Positions 45,503-55,900 of a stretch of 64,000 nucleotides of DNA are shown piece after piece. The DNA is from Methylocaldum sp. 14B (lineage in GTDB: Bacteria; Pseudomonadota; Gammaproteobacteria; Methylococcales; Methylococcaceae). The first letter of the stretch is position 1. Every line of letters begins with the position of its first letter. A program made the position numbers and the translations under genes. The notes below the pieces were generated by a model. That model was not told the origin of the DNA, did no database searches, and was given only the letters and a program-made list of their open reading frames with translations. Location: positions 21,997-85,996 of the forward strand of contig NZ_MSCV01000028.1 in NCBI RefSeq assembly GCF_002005105.1, read 5' to 3'.

Positions 45503-46492
45503 GTGACGCTGATGACAATGAGGACGTGGCGGAAACATCGAAGCAAGGCGCACAGATTGCCTGCCGTCCGAGAACCGAATCCCGGCCATGCCGTCTTGAG
45601 ATGGATGTCGATCCTTTGTTTGGCGCTGGACCTGTACCGTCCGGCCGCGGCTCAAATTCCCGGCGTTGCCGAGGAATCGGCTGGCCAAATCGGCGGAGTT
45701 CCCGTCTCGGTCTGGACCTATCCTAGCGATGGCCTGAAGGTCAAAGGCTTGCTGTTCCTGCCCTGCGCCAAAGACAAACTGCCGCTGATTCTCTTCAACC
45801 ATGACGGCGTTTCGGGCATTTCCGTGGAACACATGCGGGCCAGTGTGCGTCTGGCGCAGGCGGGGTATGCCGTGTTCACCCCGTCCTATCGAGGCGAGGA
45901 CGGATCGGAAGGAGACATCGAAGTAGCCGCCGGCGAAGTGCGGGATGTGCTGAATGTTCTGCCGCTGCTGGCCCAAGTACCCGGCGTCGACGGCCGGAAA
46001 GTGGCCATGGTCGGGGTCTCGCACGGCGCTCTGATCAGCGTGCTGGCAGCCGCGCGGCAGTCTGAGGTCGATGCCGTGGTCACGGCCGACGGGGTGATGG
46101 ACATCTACGCCTGGTGGCGCCATCTTCAACAAAATGGAATCTCGGGCCGCGACGAACTGACCCGGCGAATCTACGGCGACGGCCCGGAGGACAAACCGCT
46201 GGCTTTCTCGACCCGCCACGCCCTGGCTCAAATCCCGAACTTGAAGGCGCCGGTGCTGATCCTCCAGGGCGGCCGGGACGACATCGTACCCGCCCAGCAG
46301 GCGATTACATTCAAGGCGAAATTGGACAGAGCCCGGCATCCGGCCAAATTGAAAATTTATCCCCGCTGCCGGCATGGCTTTCTGGTTTACACACCTCACC
46401 TGAAGAACGGCGCGGCACCGGCTGAACGCATCGAGACCGAGAAGGCGTGGCAAGATCTCTTGGGATTTCTCGAAAAGCATCTCAAGTCTTGA
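45503..46492 (+). CDS. Exported alpha/beta hydrolase (dienelactone hydrolase / S9-like)
   Basis: A 329-residue serine hydrolase. The nucleophile elbow is GVSHG with S173; the acid is probably in LQGGRDDIVPAQQ and the histidine in CRHGFLVYTP. A hydrophobic segment (about residues 34-50, WMSILCLALDLYRPAAA) after a basic stretch looks like a signal peptide or anchor; a start nearer to 45603 is possible. The substrate is unknown. It is monocistronic. Confidence 0.85.
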   Translation: MTLMTMRTWRKHRSKAHRLPAVREPNPGHAVLRWMSILCLALDLYRPAAAQIPGVAEESAGQIGGVPVSVWTYPSDGLKVKGLLFLPCAKDKLPLILFNHDGVSGISVEHMRASVRLAQAGYAVFTPSYRGEDGSEGDIEVAAGEVRDVLNVLPLLAQVPGVDGRKVAMVGVSHGALISVLAAARQSEVDAVVTADGVMDIYAWWRHLQQNGISGRDELTRRIYGDGPEDKPLAFSTRHALAQIPNLKAPVLILQGGRDDIVPAQQAITFKAKLDRARHPAKLKIYPRCRHGFLVYTPHLKNGAAPAERIETEKAWQDLLGFLEKHLKS

Positions 46493-46596
46493 AATCCTCT
46501 TCGGAATTGCCGAAATAGCTCCGTAAACTGGGTTGGTAAACTCAGCTGTCAGAGCAGTTTCCGTTCGTATGTAAGGATTGATTGTAAATGGCCTTA

Positions 46597-46713
46597 TTCC
46601 ATTCGGCATTCGAGTGAACATTAATCGTAGGGTGGGTTAGCGAAGCGTAACCCACCGATTCGGGATCGCTCGGTGGGCTACGGCCTCGCGGCCTAACCCA
46701 CCTACAAAAATTA
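46597..46713. repeat. Composite repeat: TTCCATTCGGCATTC block plus GGGTGGGTTAGCG palindrome
   Basis: TTCCATTCGGCATTCGAGTG, ACATTAATCGTAGGGTGGGT, then GGTGGGTTAGCGAAGCGTAA with CCCACC, and GGTGGGCTACGGCC with GGCCTAACCCACC. The first part is shared with 25214-25260. Confidence 0.65.
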
Positions 46714-46742
46714 ATGCCTTATTGAAAGCGATTTGGAATTAG

Positions 46743-46803
46743 TGTGGGAGCGGGCTTTAGCCCGCGATAATCGCTCAATCGCGGGCTAAAGCCTGCTCCC
46801 ACA
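46743..46803. repeat. REP-type hairpin (GGGAGCGGGCTTTAGCCCGC)
   Basis: TGTGGGAGCGGGCTTTAGCC is followed after a short AT-rich loop by the inverse, CGCGGGCTAAAGCCTGCTCC. It is a long near-perfect hairpin of a type common between genes in gammaproteobacteria. Confidence 0.75.
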
Positions 46804-47243
46804 AGCCCTAAACCAACTTGAAGTACGCAAAAAAATGCGGCTATTTATGGAGGAATTTTCGCCAAGTGAACGCCGGATTTCCCGACATCGGCTTGAGGTG
46901 TAGAAAAAAGAAACCCGGCCGAGGCCGGGCACTCAAGACTGCTTCTTGGTGATTCTTAGCGGAATCTTCCCCCAATTCCGTGCAGTCCCCTCCAGCTTAG
47001 CCGAAAATCGACTGTGTGCAAGACCTTCCCGCGTCCCCAATGCGGGAACATCCCGATACGTCATTCAATATTGCGTCTGAAACTAGAGTGAATGCTTAAA
47101 CCATTGAATAATTGGAAGTTTTATAACCGTGCTTTTTCTGTGGGTACACACATGGGTACACAGAAAAAGTGAGATGCCATGACACGTTATGCTACTTTAG
47201 ATACCGGTCCGGCAATCTTACGCCGATAGCGATCGCCACCCAA
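46804..47243. other. Intergenic between hydrolase and defence island
   Basis: No gene recognised. It has a terminator-like hairpin at 46903-46930 and a short duplication GGGTACACACATGGGTACAC near 47142-47161. The larger gap between 46493 and 47564 marks the left edge of the defence island; remnants of an integration event are possible but not shown. Confidence 0.4.
46903..46930 (-). terminator. Rho-independent terminator, minus strand
   Basis: CCCGGCC (46914-46920) and GGCCGGG (46923-46929) form the stem. On the minus strand it is followed by TTTCTTTTTT. The gene it serves is unclear because the nearest minus-strand gene ends at 47565. Confidence 0.5.
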
Positions 47244-47266
47244 CAAAAACCCGGCCAGAGCCGGGT
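47244..47266 (-). terminator. Rho-independent terminator, probable end of the helicase operon
   Basis: ACCCGGC (47249-47255) and GCCGGGT (47260-47266) with a 4-base loop; on the minus strand TTTTT follows. It lies about 300 bp beyond the helicase stop. Confidence 0.55.
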
Positions 47267-47564
47267 CTGTGGGGATGGTGTAAAAGACTTAGCCCGCAAT
47301 TCTCACCAATTCGCTGATTTCACTAGCCATCGATTCGAGTCCCCACAGGTAATTGTGCTTGGCGCTACTGCTCATAGTTTCGAATATATCAAAACCCTCG
47401 CTGGTAATGGCAACCAGCATCGCTTCGAGGTGACTAGCATAAGCGGCTAATTGATTCCTCGCTTGTCGGGATCACTCGCAACTTGCGTACGGCGGTCCCA
47501 TGTCCTCCACCGGTTAATCCTAAATAAAATGAAAGCGGCTTGAATGATGCACACTTTATAACCT

Positions 47565-50500
47565 TCACGCGTGGCGCAGATATGCCTCCCCCCGAATGAG
47601 TGAGTCTGCGACTATCAGTTCGAAATCGAACAATGATGGGTGATCCGGCCAATTGATTGGTTTCTCGCTCCGAGCCACCGTGTAGCCAGCTGGGTCTATC
47701 CAGGTCAAGGTGTCTTCAATATCAAGTGGCTCGACAGTGAGGCGAGTCTTCACATATTCGGCTGCAGGCCGGACAAGCGAAGCTTCAATCACAAACTCGC
47801 GAACGGCCGCGGGCTGCTCGATATAAACGCGTCTAGCGGCGACCCAGTCACGTATCTGCCGTGGATTAAGAATATCGTTGGCTTCGGCGTTTTCAGGTAG
47901 GCCATCGTAGTAGTCTTGCGCGTCAGCTTCAGCTTGAGGTCGATCAACGGCCTCTCCGCGTGCTAGGAGAAATGCCGCAACTGGATCAAGGGTGCCCCAA
48001 TTGATGAGCTCCTTCATCCAAAAGGAGATCCAGGGAAGGCCGGTTCGCGGCCAATCATCGATCTCGAGTGCTTGTACCGGCTGACCTCCATCGGTAGTGT
48101 CAAGCAAAAGACCTATCACACTGCCGAGTCCCCACACGCCCCGATAGATGAAATTTTTGGCAACGAAGTCGTACCAACTCGTAATCTGTTTCGGCGTGGG
48201 TTGAGTTGACAGGGTGTTTTTTGCGAGCCACCAACGGAGCAGTTTTGGCCAATCCTTAAAGTTCTTTTGCCGCCCCAATGTTGTATCGATTCGGAAAGCG
48301 GCGACTTGGGATAAGAGCGCAAGAACGTCGCGAATGAAGGCAAAACGTTCTTCACTAGACCAGCGTGGATAGTCAGCGCCCTCTTGCAGCTTGGCGCGAA
48401 CAGCCTCTTCTATATGAAGAAGACTGTTTGCCGAGCGCGGCGCTAGGCTAGTTCTGTATATTCGACGGCGCAGGCCGGCGTCTGGATACTGGGTTTTAAT
48501 CACACGCCCGCGCGTCAGCCAAATCTTGGCGAGTTGTTCCTGCTCGTGAGCGGCGGCGAAGGCGTAGGTACGACGCCAAATGGCGGTGAGTTCACCTTCC
48601 ACTTGATCTGGCGTCAGCTCCGCGCGTCGCAGCTCTTCAACCTCTTGGAGGGCTGCGATGAGAAAAGCGTCGAGTGAGTCTAGGTGGTTGAAAGCTATGC
48701 CTGCATCATCAGGAGTATTAATTACCGCGGTTTGCTCGAGCCAAGTCGCGAATTCTTCGGCGCTTTTGCTGCCAGTAAGATCGACCCATGCCCTCGCTAA
48801 CTCGAGGAGCAGAGATGAGAGTGGGCTAGATGCCTTGTCCTCTGGTGCGCCTTTTCCGGCTGCCGCCGTCGTCTTCTCGATTTGCTTGATTAGCTCTTGA
48901 TAACCTTCCTTTTGCCGATTCGGCGTTTGTCTTAGTCTGCCGCCGGAGCGGTCAAGCCTCATCATACGCTCTGGGAACACGACAAGAGCGCTGCCTTCGG
49001 TTGCAACACCAGGCCGTCCGGCCCGGCCAATCAGATTGGTGAATTCCTGTAGGCTAATAGGCTTATTAGCGCGGCAGATGTTAGGGATTAGCAAGAAATT
49101 AACGGGAATGTTCACCCCCTCGGAAAGGGTCGAGGTTGCAATGATCACGCGCACAGAGCCGCGATCAATCACGGCTTTAAGCCGCCGAGCAAGCAAACCG
49201 GGCATTTTACCGTGATGGACAGCGATTCCCCGCTGCAGCAGTCTGTATTCGACGGAGTTTATGGTGAAGTAGTCCGCTGCGCTCGCAAGACAACGCGTCC
49301 AAAGATCGTCGACCTCGTTGAAGGTACGATAGTTAGGCAGAGTCTCCTCTGGCCAACTATCCATGAGGTCTGCACAGGTGGCCGAGAAAGCTTCGACACT
49401 TTGCGTAAGAGAAATCAGGACAGAGGGCTTCGAGCCATCCGGTCGCTCTGCGGCGAGTTGCAGAGCGGCCCACAGCGTGGGACCTCGCATGCTTACTTCA
49501 GGACCTTCGGTTGTGTCGATGCCGTTCGGGAACGGCGGGAACGGATGCGATACGTAAGGTGTGTCGTTCCTTCGCTCATCATCGAATCTTAGAGACCGAC
49601 CATCCATAAGGTCGTACCGAATGGTGTATTGACCCATTGTGCTGACCTCAAGGTGACCGAGCATTTGCCGCGTGCTGCGGTAGGACGAGACTGTCGGAAA
49701 AGCCTCGGCATTCCCGCTGATCCATCGAGCCAGTGCAGGAGCCGCGCGCGCCGCGACAGCCGACAAGGCCAGAACACGAAAGCCATGTTCATCGCGCGCA
49801 CGAAGAAGCCTGGCGCCCAACTGTTCGAGCCGGAAGGCACGGGAAGAACCATCCTTCAGCCCATCAAGACGCGCTTTGTCTTGTTCAACCATATGAGCTT
49901 CGTCGATGACGACGAGACGGACCCGATTGAGGAACAAAACGCCGAGATAGCGCAGCAACGCGTCAGCTTTCTCAAAGGTACAGATGACGATGGTGGCATG
50001 ATCGGTTTGAATCCAGGCATCGGTTGGCCCCCAATCAATGCCACCATAAAGGCCAGTTATGACGATACGTTCCGCTGTAATCCCTTTCAGATCCAGTGCA
50101 AGCCGGCTTTCCACTTCGGCCGCAAGTGCCCGTGATGGCACAAGGTACAGCACCAAGTTTCCAGGCCCGAAGCCGGCCAAGCCAAATGGATCATTAGAGA
50201 GATCGGCGAACAAGCCTTGTACCACGGCCAGAGTCGCCACCGTTGTTTTGCCCGAGCCCGTAGGAGTGCAAAGCACGAACGAGGTGTTTGAACGTAATTG
50301 TTCGATTCCTGCAGCTTGAGCCGGCCAGACAAGCGCCCGCCGGTTAACAAAAGCCAATCGTGCGAACTGAACTAAGGCTTCTCCAACAGCTTCGTTGGAA
50401 GATTCGCGGAGTTTGTTTATTTGCGGCCAAAGGCAAGTTTCCACAAAGTGGCGGCATGTGGCCGCCGTGAGTTGTGCAAGCAAATATGAATAGGGATCAC

Positions 50501-51152
50501 GACTGTGGAGCAAACTGGCTGCAAGATTCTCTAGCTTTTTCAGCGCACGTTCAGTGATGCCATCACTGCCTGTCCGAAGATAGGCGCAAACCGTCCCGAT
50601 GCACATAATGATGTGCGTGAAGGTCTGTGTCGTCAGGTCGGTCGAATCGATTTGGCCAGTAGCCGTAAGGGTGCGATGACGATGCCAGAACTTCCGGATT
50701 GCTTCGAGCGTTGCAGGAAAATTCGCACGGAGAAATTCACGAAGGAGAGCAGAAGATGGCTCTTCGTCCGGCATACGTTTTAGTTGGCCCAGTGCCATGG
50801 CTGGATAGCCGGCAAGCTGGTAAGCGGCTGCAGATAGGAGATGCAATGGTGCACCAACGGGTTTCAGACTTGGCTGGGATAGCCATTCTAGAATCTCCGC
50901 CGCGCGCTTGAGCCCTTCGCGCCATCCGCTCGATGGATCAGCGCGACGTTCAAGGAGAGCGCATTGAAGCAACAACATGGCCCGGTCGAGATAGATATCA
51001 ACATCGCCGGGACCAAAGCTGGCGAGGCCATCGCGCCCCATATCCCGGCGCAGCCGTTGACTGTAGAGCTTGGCTTGCCATGCCGTGAGCGCGTTACCGG
51101 CTAAGGTAGACCGCACCTCTTGCGCGACCTCGATGGTTATTGGGTTAGCCAT
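47565..51152 (-). CDS. Superfamily 2 (Ski2-like) DNA/RNA helicase of a two-gene defence system, HamB-like
   Basis: A 1195-residue protein: an N-terminal helical region of about 280 residues, then a helicase core with Walker A TPTGSGKTT (K302), DEAH box VVIDEAHMVEQ (about 417-420), motif IV-V region IIATSTLSEGVNIPVNFLL and motif VI NLIGRAGRPG (about 705-714), and a long C-terminal part. The core resembles Ski2/Hel308-type helicases. It begins one base after the stop of a PD-(D/E)XK-like nuclease gene. A nuclease plus a large SF2 helicase in this order is the layout of Hachiman (HamA/HamB); I name it by layout, not by database match. Confidence 0.75.
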   Translation of the reverse strand: MANPITIEVAQEVRSTLAGNALTAWQAKLYSQRLRRDMGRDGLASFGPGDVDIYLDRAMLLLQCALLERRADPSSGWREGLKRAAEILEWLSQPSLKPVGAPLHLLSAAAYQLAGYPAMALGQLKRMPDEEPSSALLREFLRANFPATLEAIRKFWHRHRTLTATGQIDSTDLTTQTFTHIIMCIGTVCAYLRTGSDGITERALKKLENLAASLLHSRDPYSYLLAQLTAATCRHFVETCLWPQINKLRESSNEAVGEALVQFARLAFVNRRALVWPAQAAGIEQLRSNTSFVLCTPTGSGKTTVATLAVVQGLFADLSNDPFGLAGFGPGNLVLYLVPSRALAAEVESRLALDLKGITAERIVITGLYGGIDWGPTDAWIQTDHATIVICTFEKADALLRYLGVLFLNRVRLVVIDEAHMVEQDKARLDGLKDGSSRAFRLEQLGARLLRARDEHGFRVLALSAVAARAAPALARWISGNAEAFPTVSSYRSTRQMLGHLEVSTMGQYTIRYDLMDGRSLRFDDERRNDTPYVSHPFPPFPNGIDTTEGPEVSMRGPTLWAALQLAAERPDGSKPSVLISLTQSVEAFSATCADLMDSWPEETLPNYRTFNEVDDLWTRCLASAADYFTINSVEYRLLQRGIAVHHGKMPGLLARRLKAVIDRGSVRVIIATSTLSEGVNIPVNFLLIPNICRANKPISLQEFTNLIGRAGRPGVATEGSALVVFPERMMRLDRSGGRLRQTPNRQKEGYQELIKQIEKTTAAAGKGAPEDKASSPLSSLLLELARAWVDLTGSKSAEEFATWLEQTAVINTPDDAGIAFNHLDSLDAFLIAALQEVEELRRAELTPDQVEGELTAIWRRTYAFAAAHEQEQLAKIWLTRGRVIKTQYPDAGLRRRIYRTSLAPRSANSLLHIEEAVRAKLQEGADYPRWSSEERFAFIRDVLALLSQVAAFRIDTTLGRQKNFKDWPKLLRWWLAKNTLSTQPTPKQITSWYDFVAKNFIYRGVWGLGSVIGLLLDTTDGGQPVQALEIDDWPRTGLPWISFWMKELINWGTLDPVAAFLLARGEAVDRPQAEADAQDYYDGLPENAEANDILNPRQIRDWVAARRVYIEQPAAVREFVIEASLVRPAAEYVKTRLTVEPLDIEDTLTWIDPAGYTVARSEKPINWPDHPSLFDFELIVADSLIRGEAYLRHA

Positions 51153-51153
51153 C

Positions 51154-52065
51154 TTAGGCTCCCCGATAAAGCATATCGACGAGGGTGTTTAGATCCTCAA
51201 ATTGAAACTCCATTCCTTCGAGATTCCGTGTTGCTGTATAAGCGGGGTGAGGCGCGTCCGTTGGCATCCACGCGACACGACCTTTCTGCTTGGGAATGCA
51301 TCCGCACGCGTAGGTAACGCTATCATGGCGTGCGGCACCACGGTAGCCGCTTTGCCAAAGCTTAAGAAGTGCTACTTGCCAAACGTGGGCTTCGGGTGAG
51401 TCATACTCGTCGAGCAAGCTAATGAGTTCGTGAATTCCAGACGGTCGCAATTTACCCGCAACAAGTTTTTCATGCGCCTCTTTGATTATGTCGTTATTAC
51501 TTCGAGTTAAGCATTTCGCCTCAAGCGTCAGAACGTCGGTTATTGTTTGTTCCTCATTGATGCGGAAGGCTAGGCAGTCATCTCCGGTGCGTCCTGGCCG
51601 TTTTTCGGCGTCTTGATCCGGGTCGCGAGGGTTACCTTCCCGTAGACGTTCATTAATTTCATCTAAATGTTGAAACTCTTGATAGTGGTAGCGGAATAGA
51701 AATGCAGGTACGACCCAATCAGTATGGTTGTGCGCACCCCAGTGTTCGACTGCCATTCCGGCGAGCGTTTCACCGAAATAGCCCTGTAGCGTCACGCGAT
51801 GGAGAAGTGCGGGATAGTTCGCGGCTGGATCAGTGGCCGGATCGCTAAATGGTGAAAGGTCGTCTTCGAAACCGCGTCTTAATTTTCTCCGTGCATCTTC
51901 AAGTGCCTCGTCGATATAGGCGATGAGCTCATCCTGAATCGTGGCTAGTCTCGCCCGATTCTCGCGCCACATCCTAAGTCTGTAGCGTGGATGCGGGGTA
52001 GGAACTTGTTGATCGACCAGCCAGTTATTCAAAAGCTTGGGGGTCAGGCGCCGAAAGCGGATCAT
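51154..52065 (-). CDS. PD-(D/E)XK-like nuclease partner of the helicase, HamA/DUF1837-like
   Basis: A 303-residue protein. The central part has GYFGETLAGMAVEHWGAHNH, then GDDCLAFRINEEQTITDVLT and LEAKCL. The arrangement of an early glutamate, an aspartate and a final E-x-K (about residues 179-182) fits a restriction-endonuclease-like active site, as in DUF1837 nucleases of Hachiman. The helicase gene follows after one base, so the two are translationally linked. Family assignment is tentative; other nuclease-helicase defence pairs are possible. Confidence 0.6.
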   Translation of the reverse strand: MIRFRRLTPKLLNNWLVDQQVPTPHPRYRLRMWRENRARLATIQDELIAYIDEALEDARRKLRRGFEDDLSPFSDPATDPAANYPALLHRVTLQGYFGETLAGMAVEHWGAHNHTDWVVPAFLFRYHYQEFQHLDEINERLREGNPRDPDQDAEKRPGRTGDDCLAFRINEEQTITDVLTLEAKCLTRSNNDIIKEAHEKLVAGKLRPSGIHELISLLDEYDSPEAHVWQVALLKLWQSGYRGAARHDSVTYACGCIPKQKGRVAWMPTDAPHPAYTATRNLEGMEFQFEDLNTLVDMLYRGA

Positions 52066-52245
52066 TAGGAAATCGGATTGTTATTCTTAATTCTTGATTA
52101 GGTGGAATTTCCACTTCAGAGCTGTGCCGCTCCTGACGAGAAGGGCGGAATACTTATCAGTCAGTGCTTTCTCAGTTCAAAATAGCAAATGAATGAATGT
52201 AGTATTTGTCGGCTTGTGCCAATCTTCCCGCTCTGCCGCGCGTAT
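52066..52245. other. Intergenic, probable promoter region of the nuclease-helicase operon
   Basis: No gene is seen in this AT-richer stretch just upstream of the nuclease start. TTCTTAATTCTTGATTAGG lies about 20-40 bp upstream of the start. No clear -10/-35 pair was identified. Confidence 0.35.
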
Positions 52246-52455
52246 TCACTCCGCAGACAGCGCTACGGCTCGTTGTAATACCGGTTGCACTGCAGAAACC
52301 CATAGGTTCGGATAGCTGTATTTCCGAAGAATCTTCTTCGCTAGAACGCCGATGCGACTGCCAGCCGATTTTTGGCGAATCCAGTCGACCGCGGCGTGTT
52401 CGTTGATATGCATCATCAATTCGTAGGTGATGAGAAGAAGGATGAGTGGGCTCGC
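52246..52455 (-). pseudogene. C-terminal relic of another type I restriction HsdR
   Basis: The minus strand encodes ELMMHINEHAAVDWIRQKSA, GVLAKKILRKYSYPNLWVSA and QPVLQRAVALSAE then a stop. This matches the C-terminal DUF3387-type end of EcoR124-like HsdR subunits (AVDWxxRESVRAKxRVLVKRILRKYGYPPD pattern). The rest of the gene is gone. Its subtype differs from the intact HsdR at 52957, so an older type I system once occupied this spot. Confidence 0.65.
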
Positions 52456-52956
52456 CCAACAGACACTATTTGTCGGCGCCGATTCAAATCCTCATATTCG
52501 TCCACAAGGCCGCACGCAGCATTACCCTGGCAAATACTGGTGTGAAATTTCTGCCGATATCTGATGCCGGCATTTGACGCGCTATCGGCGATATGTTGCC
52601 ATTGAACAATGCTAGCGCCGAGTTTCAGTCTAGTTCAGAATCGGCAGGGCTCAACTGGCGTCACGTGCGGCATGATTCCGTAACCGAATCACAATGGTTT
52701 ACGCCGGGTGACGATAGCTCCAGCGGTGCAGCAGTGTCAGGTTCGTCGTCCGCTTAACGGGGAAAGACTCTGGTGCTACATTTTTCAGGGAATATTCAAT
52801 AACAATCTTAAGAAGATGAAAGGGGATGAATTGGGGGGATTCCATGCCAATCTGGACGATCAATACTTTTCGGGTGCGGCAGCCCGTTGTCGTTTCTTGG
52901 CCCGACTGATCGCGTTCTACGCTTAGCTAGAACGGTCGACCAGAACCCTCATTCGG
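52456..52956. other. Intergenic upstream of hsdR
   Basis: About 500 bp. A plus-strand frame of 72 codons (52708-52926) lacks recognisable features and is not called. The hsdR promoter is expected here. Confidence 0.4.
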
Positions 52957-55900
52957 ATGCACTCGAATTTTTCCCATCTCGCCGACCTCAGCCGGGAACT
53001 GGCAAAGCTCGGCCAGAAAGCTGAGCACTATTTTAGCGACGACCCTAACACCACGCTGCTCAAGCTCCGCCAGTTTGGCGAACTGCTGGCCCAGGAAGTG
53101 GCAGCTCGTTTCGGCGTGTATCAGGCCGACCAAGCCGAAACCCAACTCGATCTGATTCGGAAGCTCGATCAGAGCGGCGCGCTCAGTCCCGAAATCAAGC
53201 AACTCTTTCACAGCCTCCGAAAAGCCGGCAATGCGGCCAGTCACTCGCTCTTAGACGACTATAAGACCGCCCTGGAGAACCTCAAGGTCGCGCGTCAGCT
53301 CGGGGTGTGGTTTTACCGAACCTTCGGAGATCCGCATTACGCTGCCGGCCCTTTCGTTCCGCCACAAGCACCGAAAGCGAAAGCCGAAAGTCTGAAGCAG
53401 GAGATCGCGGCGCTTCAGGAAGCCTTGCAAAAGCATCGAGCCAACCTTGCCGCCGCGGAGGCGCAAGCCGGGACAGCCCAGCAGCTCGCGGAACAAGCTC
53501 AGGAAGAAGCCCGCCTCTGGGAAACCCTGGCTACCGAAGCCGAATTGTCCAAGGAACAACTCAAGGCCACGCTCAACGCGCTACAGGCCCAGGCCCAAAC
53601 CACCCCGAAAGAAAAAGCGAACGAACTCGTCATCCAGGCCCAAAAAGCGGGGCAAAAGGTCGAATTGGACGAGGCCGCCACGCGTACCCTGACCGATGGC
53701 CAATTACGCGCCGCCGGTTGGGAAGCCGACAGCGTGAATCTGCGTTTCGCAAACGGCACCCGGCCCGAGCCCGGCCGCTTTCTCGCCATCGCGGAATGGC
53801 CGACCGCTTCAGGCCCCGCCGATTATGCCCTGTTCGTCGGGCTCGACTTCGTCGGTGTCGTGGAAGCCAAGCGCGCCAACAAACACGTTGCCGGCGCCAT
53901 CGATCAGGCCAAGCGCTACGCCCGCGATGTCGAGCCGCACGAGGCCAGGCTCGTGGGCGGACCTTGGCAGGAGCACAAGGCCCCGTTCGTCTTCTCCACC
54001 AACGGGCGGCCCTATCTGAATCAGCTCAAGGAATTCTCCGGAACCTGGTTCTGCGATCTCCGCCGCCCGGAGAATCTACGGAAGCCCCTGGACGGCTGGT
54101 ATTCTCCCCAAGGCTTGAAGGAACTGCTCAAACAGGACATCGCCGCAGCGGAAACCAAGCTTGATAAGCTGGGGTTTGACTTCGACTTTCCCCTCCGCGA
54201 TTACCAGCGCGAGGCCATCCTCGCTGTGGAGCAAGCCATCAAGTCCGGTCGCCGCGATTGTCTGGTGGCGATGGCCACGGGCACCGGGAAGACCAAGACC
54301 TGCATCGCGCTCGTTTATCGCCTCTTGAAGGCGCAACGCTTTCGGCGGGTGCTGTTCCTGGTGGACCGGTCGGCGCTCGGCGAACAGGCGGCGAATGCCT
54401 TCAAGGAAACCCGCATGGAGAGTCTGCAAGCTTTCGCCGACATTTTCGGCATCAAGGAACTGACCGACCAAACGCCCGAAGCCGACACCAAGGTCCATCT
54501 CGCCACGGTGCAAGGCTTGGTGAAGCGAATCCTTTACAGCGATGACAGCGAACGCGGTCTTAACGTGGACGATTACGACTGTATCGTGGTCGACGAATGC
54601 CACCGGGGCTATCTGCTGGATAAGGAGCTCTCCGAGACCGAACAGACCTTCCGCGATCAGACCGACTACATTTCCAAATACCGCCGCATTCTCGACTACT
54701 TCGACGCGGTACGGATCGGCTTGACCGCGACACCCGCCCTGCACACCACGGAAATCTTCGGGCCGCCGGTTTACACCTATTCCTATCGGGAAGCCGTGCT
54801 CGACGGCGTATTGGTGGACCACTTGCCGCCGATCGTCATCCGGACCCAATTAGCCGAGGCCGGCATCCGATTCAAGGCCGGTGAAGAAGCAGCGGTTTAC
54901 CGGCCGGATCTCGGCAAGGTGGAAACGTACAAGCTGCCCGACGAGCAAAACTTCGATGTCGCCGATTTCAACCGAAAAGTCTTAACCGAATCCTTCAATC
55001 AGGCCGTTTGCGAGGAACTGAGGGATCACCTGACGCCCTTCGGCCCCGAGAAGACTCTGGTGTTTTGCGTTAACGACCTACATGCCGATTTGGTCACGCG
55101 CTTGCTGAAGGAAGCGTTCCAGAAAAAGTACGGCGAGGACATTACCGACGACATGGTGCTCAAGATCACCGGCGCCAGCGATAAGCCACTGCAACTCATC
55201 CGCCGTTACCGCAACGAGATTTGGCCCACCATCGCCGTGACCGTTGACCTGCTCACCACAGGCATTGATGTCCCGAGTATTTCGAGCCTGGTCTTCCTGC
55301 GCAAGGTCAACAGCCGCATCCTGTTCGAGCAAATGCTCGGCCGCGCCACGCGGCGCGCCGACGACATCGGCAAGGACGTGTTCCGCATCTTCGACGCCGT
55401 GGGCACCTACGCCGACATGCAGGCGGTCTCGAGCATGCGGCCCGTAGTCGTCAATCCCAAAGTCAGTTTCACCCAATTGGCCGGGGAACTCGCCGGCGAT
55501 CTTTCGGACGAGGCCAAGACCCTTGCCCGCGATCAGTTCGTCGCCAAGTTCCAGCGGCAAATGCGGCACCTGTCCGACCCGGCCAAGGCACTGTTCGAGG
55601 CGCAGACCGGCCAGTCGCCGAAAGCCTTCGCTAAACAACTCAAGACCATGACCTTGCCCAATGTGGCCGAATGGTTCACCGCGAATCCTTGGCTGGCGGA
55701 ACTGCTGGACACCCGTTCCGGCAGACCAGTCGATCCGATTTTTATTTCCGATCATGAGGACAAGATCATCGAGGTCGGCCATCACTTCGGCCGCCCCGAG
55801 GATTACCTCGATAATTTCTCGCGCTTCATTCGGGAGCAAGCGAATACCCTACCGGCCTTGATCACCGTGCTGCAAAAGCCCTGCGAGCTGACCCGGAAGG

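Noticed and set aside
45362..46621. Minus-strand frame of 419 codons over the hydrolase
   Set aside because: The plus strand encodes a complete alpha/beta hydrolase with catalytic motifs; the antisense product looks like shadow coding.
47142..47165. Short duplicated GGGTACACA motif as a possible integrase attachment site
   Set aside because: No integrase gene and no second copy at the other edge of the defence island was seen.
47325..47360. tRNA-like GATTCGAGTCCCCA sequence near a possible island edge
   Set aside because: The bases around the TTCGAGT loop do not form a T-stem and no acceptor or anticodon arm could be placed.
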